NCBI GenBank assembly: GCA_946480845.1 | Contig: CAMLLJ010000104.1 | Span: 1 to 9,591 of the forward strand | DNA: 9,591 nt | Direction: 5' to 3' | Source: an uncultured Gemmatimonadota bacterium | GTDB taxonomy: Bacteria; Gemmatimonadota; Gemmatimonadetes; Gemmatimonadales; GWC2-71-9 | Part shown: positions 1 through 6,235 of the stretch, in pieces | Layout: the number at the start of each line of letters is the position of its first letter | How positions within the stretch are numbered: position 1 is the stretch's first letter | Notes under the pieces: model-generated | The model's database searches: none | Told to the model about the DNA's origin: nothing | What the model saw: the letters and a program-made list of their open reading frames with translations, nothing else | Made by a program: the position numbers and the translations under genes

Positions 1-88
1 CCGACGTGGTCGCCCGGCGGGCGGAGGGGCCCCTGCCCCCGGCCGGCTCCGTGCGAGCTGAGTCCGGTCGGCAAAGTCTCGCACACGC

Positions 89-116
89 AAAAGCCCGCGC
101 CTTGGTGGGCGCGGGC
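89..116 (-). terminator. Rho-independent terminator, leftward
   Basis: A perfect 9-bp stem, GCCCGCGCC (93-101) and GGCGCGGGC (108-116), with a 6-base loop. On the minus strand the hairpin is followed by TTTT (complement of 89-92), the layout of an intrinsic terminator. It lies 52 bases beyond the HNH stop codon, so it would end the leftward regulator-HNH transcript. The T-tract is only four bases long, so efficiency could be moderate. Confidence 0.65.
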
Positions 117-134
117 CTGGGCCGACATCCTCGC

Positions 135-163
135 GGGACGGGTCGCTGACCCGTCCCCTTTTT
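135..163 (+). terminator. Rho-independent terminator, rightward
   Basis: A perfect 10-bp stem, GGGACGGGTC (135-144) and GACCCGTCCC (148-157), with the 3-base loop GCT, then C and TTTTT (159-163). The T-tract is on the plus strand, so it fits the end of a rightward transcript entering from left of the window. The T-tract ends four bases before the HNH stop codon, and the hairpin also forms in the leftward HNH transcript (flanked there by AAAAA on its 5' side), where it could protect the mRNA 3' end. Confidence 0.75.
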
Positions 164-167
164 CGTC

Positions 168-560
168 CTACGCGTCCCGCGTGAGCAGCGGACGCTCCGA
201 CGCCTGCCTCGCCAGCTCCTTGAGCGGCTCGGACAGGTGGTCACCGTAGTGGAGCAGGAACACTCCACGCGCTCGCCGCTGCATCAGGAACGCCACGAGC
301 GGCGTGTCCGCCTTGGCGGCGTTGCAGTCCCGGCACGCGAGCACCAGGTTGTCGGGCCGGTCGTAGGCCGTCTGGCCGCGGCGGGGGCGCACATGATCGA
401 GGGTGATGACGTCGGGCGGGGTTTCGATGCCGCAATAGGCACAGAACGAACCGTGTTGAGCGAGAAGCCAGTCGCGATGCGACTGCATGCTGCGTCCGGG
501 CGACCTGCGAAAGCCTCGTGCGGGGATGTCGTTCGATTGTCTCTGTCTGCGTCGTGCCAC
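168..560 (-). CDS. Small HNH endonuclease family protein
   Basis: A 130-residue protein built around one beta-beta-alpha-metal HNH nuclease fold. Two zinc-knuckle pairs are visible, C40-x2-C43 and C76-x2-C79. Between them lies L-D55-H56-V, holding the catalytic His, and N80 follows the last Cys; this is the CxxC...DHV...CxxCN pattern of McrA-like and phage or mobile HNH proteins. The N-terminal 25 residues are Arg-rich, as expected for DNA contact. The GTG start at 560 was chosen because AGGA lies 6 bases upstream. An ATG at 488 would give 106 residues with the whole HNH core but has no good ribosome site. The gene follows the CarH-like regulator by 53 bases on the same strand, so co-transcription is plausible. 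DNA cleavage is inferred from the family; target and role (repair, defence, mobility) cannot be read from the sequence. No transposase or methylase is adjacent. Confidence 0.82.
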   Translation of the reverse strand: MARRRQRQSNDIPARGFRRSPGRSMQSHRDWLLAQHGSFCAYCGIETPPDVITLDHVRPRRGQTAYDRPDNLVLACRDCNAAKADTPLVAFLMQRRARGVFLLHYGDHLSEPLKELARQASERPLLTRDA

Positions 561-566
561 AAAATG

Positions 567-570
567 TCCT
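567..570 (-). promoter_or_regulatory. Ribosome binding site for the HNH gene
   Basis: AGGA on the minus strand, 6 bases before a GTG codon at 560-558. It favours this start over the downstream ATG at 488, which has no Shine-Dalgarno-like sequence at a useful distance. Confidence 0.5.
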
Positions 571-613
571 GATGAGTGAAGCCTGCTCCCGGCTGAACCG
601 GGCGGAACAGCAT

Positions 614-1519
614 TCAATCTAGCAATTCCGGGGCCGGAACGACAGAGCTTGCCCCTGATTCGGGCGCTGTTCGGGTCCCGAACCCCCTGATTCCCACGTT
701 CCAGCCGAATCCGGCCAGCAGGGCCAGGTGCGGCCCGGTCCCACCCCCGCCGGCGATGGCCGTGACCCCCGGCGGGAGCCGAGGGACCAGCGCGGCCAGG
801 TCGTCCAGGTTCCGCTGCACGACTGCCGGGCTCGAGCCGCTCACCGCCACCGCCGCCGGCCGGAGGGCCCAGGCCGCGTCGTGCAGCTCGGAGACCGGCA
901 GGTCCGGGCCGAGGTAGTGGCAGCGCCAGCCCAGCTCCTGGACCAGCACCATCGCGGCGGTCACCCCCCACTCATGCCGCTCCCCCGGGAGGCAGGCCGC
1001 GAGCACCAGCGGCCCCCGCTGCCGTCCGGGCGCCAGGCCGCCCTTGAGGGCGTGCAGCACCACCTCGGTGGCGACATGTTCGGCCGCCACCGGCAGGCGG
1101 CCGAGGGCCCAGAGCTCTCCCACCGCAGCGGCCAGCCGCGGTGCCGCGTCCCGCGCGAAGGCGGCAAGCCCATGCCGGCGGATCTCCGCCGCGACCAGCG
1201 CCTCGAGCCGCTCGCGATCGAGCGCCTTCACCGCGTCCAGCAGGGAGTCATGCGGGGGTCCGGGCAGCCGCCGCCCCGCCGCCCGCGCAATGACCTCCTC
1301 GACCGGCCGCTCGGCGAGATCGCCGATCCGCGCGCCCCCCTCGATGAGCCGGGCGTAGGCGCCGAGCAGCGCCACCTGCTCGCTGCTGTAGGCGCGGTAC
1401 CCGTTCGGGAGGCGCACTGGCCGCACGACGGCGTACCGCCGCTCCCAGGCGCGCAGCCGGTCCGGCTCGAGGCCGGTCAGCTCGCTCACTTCGTGGATGC
1501 GGTAGGTGCGCTCGCTCAT
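614..1519 (-). CDS. MerR-family regulator with cobalamin-binding domain (CarH/LitR-like)
   Basis: A 301-residue transcription factor. Residues about 5-75 are a MerR winged helix-turn-helix (RLRAWERRY at 21-29, GYRAYSSE at 40-47). Residues about 90-160 form the helical-bundle cap and about 168-285 a Rossmann-like B12-binding domain. The cap has the W-x9-EH signature (W137, E147, H148) that in CarH/LitR surrounds the adenosyl group. The B12 domain has E-x-H-x-x-G (E180, H182, G185), where His is the lower cobalt ligand, then LGPDLP (203-208) and SGSS (227-230). In known CarH proteins the adenosylcobalamin-bound tetramer represses in the dark and falls apart in light. The residue after W137 is Ala, where Thermus CarH has the light-state ligand His132. 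No carotenoid or photolyase gene is in the window. Neighbours are the HNH gene downstream and transketolase divergently. The ATG at 1519 starts right at the MerR fold but has no clear Shine-Dalgarno. The family call is firm; light sensing is inferred. Confidence 0.9.
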   Translation of the reverse strand: MSERTYRIHEVSELTGLEPDRLRAWERRYAVVRPVRLPNGYRAYSSEQVALLGAYARLIEGGARIGDLAERPVEEVIARAAGRRLPGPPHDSLLDAVKALDRERLEALVAAEIRRHGLAAFARDAAPRLAAAVGELWALGRLPVAAEHVATEVVLHALKGGLAPGRQRGPLVLAACLPGERHEWGVTAAMVLVQELGWRCHYLGPDLPVSELHDAAWALRPAAVAVSGSSPAVVQRNLDDLAALVPRLPPGVTAIAGGGGTGPHLALLAGFGWNVGIRGFGTRTAPESGASSVVPAPELLD

Positions 1520-1585
1520 CGCGGCGTCGTCACTGTCGGTGGTCGGTTACGGCGAACAGCGTTCCGGGCTAAATTCCCGGTCCGC

Positions 1586-1602
1586 CCCGCCGTGACGGCG
1601 GG
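1586..1602. repeat. 17-bp near-perfect palindrome
   Basis: CCCGCCGT and ACGGCGGG are exact reverse complements around a single G. As RNA it could form a 6-bp GC stem with a GTGAC loop, ending 16 bases before the Shine-Dalgarno of transketolase. As DNA it is a symmetric site fit for a dimeric or tetrameric regulator. Which of the two applies, if either, cannot be told from the sequence. Confidence 0.5.
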
Positions 1603-1618
1603 AGGACAGTACGCCCAC

Positions 1619-1624
1619 AAGGAG
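1619..1624 (+). promoter_or_regulatory. Ribosome binding site deciding a CTG start for transketolase
   Basis: AAGGAG, a near-consensus Shine-Dalgarno, lies 5 bases before CTG at 1630-1632. The transketolase frame has no ATG, GTG or TTG between its upstream in-frame stop (TAA at 1570-1572) and the internal ATG at 1729, so this site points to CTG as the initiator. Confidence 0.6.
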
Positions 1625-1629
1625 TCTGT

Positions 1630-3684
1630 CTGCCCAGCTCTTCGACTGCCCGCGCCGCCAAGCAGGACACCCCCCGCCTCCCGAACGATCTCGCCTGGCG
1701 CAGCATCAATACCATCCGCGGCCTTTCGATGGATGCCGTCGAGGCCGCCAATTCGGGACATCCGGGCACGCCGATGGCGCTGGCCCCCGCGGCCTACGTG
1801 CTCTGGCATCGCTTCCTCCGCCACAATCCGCGGAACCCCGGCTGGGACGATCGCGACCGGTTCGTGCTCTCCTGCGGCCACGCGTCGATGCTGCTCTACT
1901 CGCTGCTGCACCTGACGGGCTATGACCTGTCGCTCGACGAGATCCGCAACTTCCGCCAGTGGGACTCGAAGACGCCCGGCCATCCCGAGCGTGGCCATAC
2001 GCCCGGCGTCGAGACCACCACCGGTCCCCTGGGCCAGGGCTTCGGCAACGCCGTCGGCATGGCGATCGCGGAGCGGATGCTGGCGGAGCGCTTCAACCGG
2101 CCCGGGTTCGAGATCGTGAACCATTCGATCTGGGGCTTCTGCAGTGACGGCGACCTGATGGAGGGCGTTGCCAGCGAGGCCGCGAGCCTCGCCGGCCACC
2201 TGCGCCTCGGCCGGCTCTGCATGATCTACGACGACAACCACATCACCATCGACGGCGACACCGCCCTCGCCTTCAGCGAAGACGTGGGGATGCGCTTCGC
2301 GGCGTACGGCTGGCACGTGCAGCACGTGGGCGACGGCAACGACCTCGACGCCATCCACCTGGCGCTCGAGGCGGCGCGGCGCGAGACCGCGCGTCCCTCC
2401 ATCATCGTCCTCCGCACCGTAATCGGGAACCCCGCGCCGACCAAGAGCGGCACCGCCGCCGCGCACGGCGCGCCGCTCGGCAAGGAGGAAGTCCGCCGCA
2501 CCAAGGAGATCCTGGGCTGGCCCCAGGACCCGTTCTTCGTGCCGGAGGATGCACTCGAGCACTGGCGTGAGGCCGTGCCCGCGGGTGAGCGGCTGGAGGC
2601 GGGATGGCGCGCGCTCTTCACACGGTACGAGCAGGCGCATCCGGAGCTCGCGGCCGAGTACCGGCGCGCCATGGCGGGCGAACTGCCCGAGGGATGGGAC
2701 GCGAAGCTCCCCGTCTTCACCCCCGACCAGGGAAAGCTCGCGACGCGGCAGGCGTCGGCGAAGACACTGCAGGCGCTCGTCGCCACGGTGCCGACGCTCG
2801 TCGGCGGCTCCGCCGACCTCGCCGAGAGCACGGGCACGGTCATCGAGGACCTGGGCACCTTTGGGCCGGTGTCGAGCGGGCGCCTGATGCACTGGGGCGT
2901 CCGCGAGCACGCGATGGGCGCTGCGATGAACGGCATCCTCGCCCACGGCGGCCTCCGTCCCTTCGGCAGCACCTTCCTCGTCTTCACCGACTACGCCAAG
3001 CCCTCGATCCGGCTCGCGTCGATCATGCAGCTGCCGGTGATCTGGATCGGCACCCACGATTCGATCGGGCTGGGTGAGGACGGGCCCACGCACCAGCCGA
3101 TCGAGCACCTGGCGATGCTGCGCGCGATCCCGCGGCTCTCGGTGTTCCGTCCCGCCGACGCCAACGAGACCGTCGAGGCCTGGAAGGCCGCGGTGGCGCG
3201 CACCGACGGGCCCACGGTGCTGGTGCTCACCCGGCAGAAGCTGCCCATCTTCGACCGCCACAAGGTGAAGTCCGCCGACGGCACCCGCCGGGGCGCCTAC
3301 ATCCTGCACGAGCCGGAGGGCGGCCCCCAGGCGATCCTCATCGCCACCGGGAGCGAGGTGTCCGTGGCGCTCGACGCGGCGCACCTGCTGATGCAGGACG
3401 GGATCCGCGCGCGCGTCGTCAGCATGCCGTCGTGGGACGTCTTCGACCAGCAGGACCAGGCCTACCGCGACGAGGTGCTCCCGCCGGCCATCCGCGCGCG
3501 AGTCGGCATCGAGGCAGCGTCGCCCTTCGGCTGGATGAAGTGGGTGACCGAGGACGGCGCGATGCTCGCGATCGACCATTTCGGCGCCTCGGCGCCGGCC
3601 GAGAAGATCTTCGAGGAGTTCCACCTGACGCCCGCCAACGCGGCAGACGCCGTGCGCCGGGTGCTGGAGAGGAGTCGTACATGA
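1630..3684 (+). CDS. tkt: Transketolase
   Basis: Thiamine-diphosphate enzyme moving two-carbon ketol units between sugar phosphates in the non-oxidative pentose phosphate pathway; cytosolic, normally a homodimer. From a CTG start it has 684 residues, near the family norm. Visible marks: SGHPG with His44, the TPP motif from D173-G-D to N203, the family stretch GPLGQG, and the pyrimidine-domain catalytic Glu426 in GVREHAMG. The C-terminal transketolase domain follows and is complete. The ATG at 1729 would delete conserved N-terminal sequence ([13 protein letters not shown]), so translation must begin upstream; the only candidate with a good ribosome site (AAGGAG) is CTG at 1630. Transaldolase follows with an ATGA overlap, so the two are made together. 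The divergent neighbour is a CarH-like regulator, a possible but unproven controller. Identity is certain; the start is inferred. Confidence 0.93.
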   Translation: MPSSSTARAAKQDTPRLPNDLAWRSINTIRGLSMDAVEAANSGHPGTPMALAPAAYVLWHRFLRHNPRNPGWDDRDRFVLSCGHASMLLYSLLHLTGYDLSLDEIRNFRQWDSKTPGHPERGHTPGVETTTGPLGQGFGNAVGMAIAERMLAERFNRPGFEIVNHSIWGFCSDGDLMEGVASEAASLAGHLRLGRLCMIYDDNHITIDGDTALAFSEDVGMRFAAYGWHVQHVGDGNDLDAIHLALEAARRETARPSIIVLRTVIGNPAPTKSGTAAAHGAPLGKEEVRRTKEILGWPQDPFFVPEDALEHWREAVPAGERLEAGWRALFTRYEQAHPELAAEYRRAMAGELPEGWDAKLPVFTPDQGKLATRQASAKTLQALVATVPTLVGGSADLAESTGTVIEDLGTFGPVSSGRLMHWGVREHAMGAAMNGILAHGGLRPFGSTFLVFTDYAKPSIRLASIMQLPVIWIGTHDSIGLGEDGPTHQPIEHLAMLRAIPRLSVFRPADANETVEAWKAAVARTDGPTVLVLTRQKLPIFDRHKVKSADGTRRGAYILHEPEGGPQAILIATGSEVSVALDAAHLLMQDGIRARVVSMPSWDVFDQQDQAYRDEVLPPAIRARVGIEAASPFGWMKWVTEDGAMLAIDHFGASAPAEKIFEEFHLTPANAADAVRRVLERSRT

Positions 3685-4787
3685 CCAACGCGCTCATCGA
3701 GCTCGGCCGCCTGGGCCAGAGCCCCTGGTACGATTACATCACCCGCGACCTCGTCACCGACGGCGAGCTGGCCCGGCTCATCGCCGAGGACGGTCTCCGC
3801 GGGATGACGTCGAACCCGACCATCTTCGAGAAGGCGGTGTCGGGGAGCCGGCTCTACGACGACGACATCCGCGAGCTGGCCGACGCCGGGAAGTCGCCGG
3901 CGGAGATCTTCGACGCCATCTCGGCCGAGGACGTCCGCGCCGCGTGCGACCTGTTCCGGCCGGTGTACGATGCGTCGAAGCACGGCGACGGAACCGTCTC
4001 CATCGAGGTCCACCCCGACATGGCCAACGACACCCGGGCCACGGCGCGCGAAGCGGCGCGGCTCTGGGCCCTGGTGGACCGGCCCAACGTGATGGTGAAG
4101 ATCCCGGGCACGAAGGAAGGCCTGCCGGCGATCACGCAGTCGACGGCCGCGGGGATCAACGTCAACATCACCCTGCTCTTCTCGGTGGAGCGGCACGCCG
4201 AGGTGATCGACGCCTACCTCACGGGGCTGGAGCAGCGGGTGGCGCGCGGCGAGGACATCTCGCGCATCTACTCGGTGGCGAGCTTCTTCGTGAGCCGCGT
4301 GGACACCAAGGTGGACCCGCTCCTCGACGCCGCCGGCGATCCGCGCAAGGTGCGCGGCCGCGCCGCGATCGCCAACGCCTGCCGTGCCTACCGGCTCTTC
4401 GCCGAGACGATCGAGTCGCCGCGCTGGCGGAAGCTCGCGGCGAAGGGCGCCAACGTGCAGCGGCCGCTCTGGGCGTCGACCAGCACCAAGGACCCGGCCT
4501 ACCCCGACATCTACTACGTGGAAGCGCTGATCGCGCCCGACACCGTGAACACGCTGCCGCCGGACACCTTCGCCGCGTACAAGGACCACGGCGAGCCCAG
4601 GGTCCGCATCCACGACGAGATGGCCCGCGCCGAGGCGGACCTCGCGGGGCTGGCGGCGTCGGGGATCGACCTCAGGAAGGTGACGAAGGAGCTGGAAGTC
4701 GAAGGCGTGAAGAAGTTCTCCGCCTCCTACGACCAGCTCCTGGCGGGGATCGAGGCGAAGGCGGCGGAGCTGGTCCAGCATCGCTGA
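3681..4787 (+). CDS. tal: Transaldolase
   Basis: Transfers a dihydroxyacetone unit from sedoheptulose 7-phosphate to glyceraldehyde 3-phosphate through a lysine Schiff base, the partner step to transketolase. The 368-residue length and motifs fit the longer bacterial transaldolase type (also found fused to phosphoglucose isomerase in some species; no isomerase part is present here). Visible marks: [13 protein letters not shown] (41-53), the active-site MVKIPGT with Lys140, NVNITLLFS (160-168), [11 protein letters not shown] (260-270) and VNTLPPDT (289-296). The ATG lies inside the transketolase stop (ATGA, 3681-3684), with GAGAGGAG ending 6 bases upstream, so translation is coupled. Pairing with tkt gives a complete non-oxidative interconversion module. 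Nothing looks broken. The gene ends 15 bases from the stop of the convergent symporter gene. Confidence 0.95.
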   Translation: MTNALIELGRLGQSPWYDYITRDLVTDGELARLIAEDGLRGMTSNPTIFEKAVSGSRLYDDDIRELADAGKSPAEIFDAISAEDVRAACDLFRPVYDASKHGDGTVSIEVHPDMANDTRATAREAARLWALVDRPNVMVKIPGTKEGLPAITQSTAAGINVNITLLFSVERHAEVIDAYLTGLEQRVARGEDISRIYSVASFFVSRVDTKVDPLLDAAGDPRKVRGRAAIANACRAYRLFAETIESPRWRKLAAKGANVQRPLWASTSTKDPAYPDIYYVEALIAPDTVNTLPPDTFAAYKDHGEPRVRIHDEMARAEADLAGLAASGIDLRKVTKELEVEGVKKFSASYDQLLAGIEAKAAELVQHR

Positions 4788-4805
4788 CCGCCGCGGTGCC
4801 GGTCA
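4785..4805. repeat. Inverted repeat spanning both convergent stop codons
   Basis: TGACCG (4785-4790) and CGGTCA (4800-4805) are exact reverse complements with a 9-base centre. The outer three bases of each arm are the TGA stops of transaldolase and of the convergent symporter gene. It could form the same short hairpin in both mRNAs. There is no T-tract on either side, so a classical intrinsic terminator is not supported; a symmetric mRNA 3'-end hairpin or chance remains possible. Confidence 0.35.
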
Positions 4806-6113
4806 GGTATCGGCCGGCGCCGGGGGCGAGAGCGCAATCCCCTCGCGCCTGGTGATGTAGAGCGAGGTGATCACGTCGCCCGTCACATTGGGCACCGTGC
4901 GCGACATGTCGAGGATCCGGTCCACGCCGAGGATCAGGGCGATGCCTTCTCCCGGCACGCCCACCATCACCAGCACCATCACCAGCAGCGGGATCGACCC
5001 GCTGGGCACACCGGCGGCGCCGAGCGCCGTGATGACCGACATCCCGATCACGATCGCCTGCTCGACGAGGCCCAGCTGCACGCCGAAGACCTGGGCGAGG
5101 AACAGGACGGTCATCCCCTCGAAGAGGGCGGTGCCGTTCATGTTCATGGTGGCGCCGAGCGGGAGCACGAAGCCCGCGATGTGGCTGGGGACGCCGAACT
5201 GTTCCTCGGCCGTCCTGATGGTGGTCGGCAGGGTGGCGTTGGAGCTGGAGGTGGAGAAGGCGGTGATCATGAGCCCGCGGATCCGGCGCAGGAAGTCGAG
5301 CGGCCGGATGCCGGTGATGATGCGCGCCAGCGTGGGCAGGATGGCGAACTGGTGGATCGCCAGGCCGATGAGCACCATGATGGCGTAGAGGCCGAGCGAG
5401 CGGAGCACGTCGAAGCCGAACTTCGCCGTGACCGAGAAGATCAGGCCCGCCACGCCGATGGGCGCCACCTTCATGGCGAAGCCGATCATCAGCATCACGG
5501 CTTCACTGATGCTCTCGAGCACCCCAACCAGCGGCGCCGCGCGCTCCTTCGCCATCATGGTGAGCGTGATGCCCAGCACCAGCGAGAAGAAGATCAGGCC
5601 CAGCATGTCGCCGTTGGCGGCGGCGGCGACCGGGTTGCGCGGGATGATGTTGACGATGGTCTCGACCCCGAAGCCCGTCACCTGCGACGCCGCCACCTTC
5701 TCCCCGGCCTCGCCCGAGTACTCGGCGAGGAGCTGGGCGCGCACGGCCGGATCGAGCGACTCGCCGGGCCGGATCAGGTTCACCAGGGTGAGCCCGAGGG
5801 CGGCGGCCAGCGCCGTGGTGCCGAGGAAGAAGGCCAGGGTGCGCCCGCCCACCCGCCCGATGTGCCGGATGTCGCCAAGGGAGGTGACGCCGAGGGTGAT
5901 TGAGGTGAAGACCAGCGGCACCACCACCATGAACAGCAGGCGCAGGAAGACCTGGCCCACCGGCCCGGCGATGTTGTCGGTGAACCAGACCAGCTCGGGA
6001 ACGTCCTTCCAGAGCAGGTTGCAGGCGACGCCGGCGGCGGCGCCGATCACGAGCCCGAGCAAGATCTTGGTGTGGAGCGGCATGCCTCGCCGTTCGCTGG
6101 CGCCAGCTTCCAT
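4803..6113 (-). CDS. Dicarboxylate/amino acid:cation symporter (DAACS), probable Glu/Asp carrier
   Basis: A 436-residue inner-membrane secondary transporter of the glutamate transporter fold (eight helices plus re-entrant hairpins HP1 and HP2). The N-terminal LHTKILLGLVIGAAAGV opens the first helix. The HP1 tip reads STSSSNATLP (about 287-296), TM7 has NMNGT (324-328), HP2 has GAAGVPSGS, and TM8 has D398-RIL-D402-MS-R405-T406-VP-N409. In GltPh, TM8 Asp394, Arg397, Thr398 and Asn401 bind aspartate; all four are matched (D402, R405, T406, N409), arguing for an acidic amino acid. TM7 has Asn where GltPh has cation-site Asp312 (NMDGT), so ion coupling may differ. The ATG at 6113 was chosen for GGAG 9 bases upstream; the ATG at 6083 (426 residues) would also keep the first helix. 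It is divergent from a second, different DAACS gene. Exact substrate is not determined. Confidence 0.9.
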   Translation of the reverse strand: MEAGASERRGMPLHTKILLGLVIGAAAGVACNLLWKDVPELVWFTDNIAGPVGQVFLRLLFMVVVPLVFTSITLGVTSLGDIRHIGRVGGRTLAFFLGTTALAAALGLTLVNLIRPGESLDPAVRAQLLAEYSGEAGEKVAASQVTGFGVETIVNIIPRNPVAAAANGDMLGLIFFSLVLGITLTMMAKERAAPLVGVLESISEAVMLMIGFAMKVAPIGVAGLIFSVTAKFGFDVLRSLGLYAIMVLIGLAIHQFAILPTLARIITGIRPLDFLRRIRGLMITAFSTSSSNATLPTTIRTAEEQFGVPSHIAGFVLPLGATMNMNGTALFEGMTVLFLAQVFGVQLGLVEQAIVIGMSVITALGAAGVPSGSIPLLVMVLVMVGVPGEGIALILGVDRILDMSRTVPNVTGDVITSLYITRREGIALSPPAPADT

Positions 6114-6235
6114 CTGATGTGACTCCGGAGGGTAGAGAAGGACGGGTTTTCCCAATGTAGTCCCGGCGGTGCCCGGCTGGCTATCGGGGACCGTGCGGGC
6201 ACGAGCCACCCCCTGACCCAGCGAGCCGCCACTCG
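6114..6235. promoter_or_regulatory. Divergent gap between two symporter genes
   Basis: This 122-base gap must supply leftward and rightward start signals. For the leftward gene, GGAG (complement of 6123-6126) lies 9 bases before its ATG and serves as ribosome site. For the rightward gene no Shine-Dalgarno is visible before 6236. Small symmetric elements are GGG-TTTT-CCC (6144-6153) and CGTGC-GG-GCACG (6192-6203). No promoter hexamers stand out. Confidence 0.3.

Larger units (their letters stand above)
1520..1629. promoter_or_regulatory. Divergent control region between the CarH-like regulator and transketolase
   Basis: This 110-base gap must hold the start signals for both directions. It is less GC-rich in the middle (CTAAATT at 1569-1575). 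It contains two inverted repeats, CCGGG-N7-CCCGG (1564-1580) and CCCGCCGT-G-ACGGCGGG (1586-1602). A weak plus-strand promoter reading is TTACGG (1547-1552), 17 bases, TAAATT (1570-1575), which would place the second repeat in the 5' leader. MerR-type regulators often autoregulate from divergent gaps, so an operator here is reasonable, but no characterised CarH operator sequence was recognised. Confidence 0.4.

Noticed and set aside
1..61. Possible 3' end of an off-window rightward gene (frame ending TGA at 59-61)
   Set aside because: Only 19 codons are visible, rich in Gly, Pro and Arg, with no recognisable sequence. The rightward terminator at 135-163 makes such a gene plausible but its frame is not supported.
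168..560. HNH gene as a group I/II intron or homing element, or a restriction system
   Set aside because: There is no intron-like structure, no interrupted host gene, no methylase and no terminal repeats nearby.
168..971. A longer leftward HNH frame starting inside the regulator gene
   Set aside because: The N-terminal half is Gly/Arg/Pro-rich shadow of the regulator. AGGA plus GTG at 560 gives a normal HNH protein without overlap.
1564..1602. Cobalamin riboswitch in the regulator-transketolase gap
   Set aside because: Considered because of the B12-binding regulator, but the gap is too short and shows only simple inverted repeats, with no recognisable B12-box.
1729..1731. ATG as transketolase start
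   Set aside because: It falls inside conserved N-terminal sequence and lacks a ribosome site.
728..1915. A 395-codon plus-strand frame across the regulator and into transketolase
   Set aside because: It lies antisense to the regulator and out of frame with transketolase; composition is that of a shadow.
1516..3624. A 702-codon open frame antisense to transketolase
   Set aside because: It mirrors the transketolase gene, is rich in Arg, Gly, Ala, His and Val as expected for a shadow frame in GC-rich DNA, and shows no recognisable domain.
3462..4781. A 439-codon open frame antisense to transaldolase
   Set aside because: Same reason: the plus strand encodes an intact transaldolase with all motifs, and the antisense product is low-complexity and unrecognisable.
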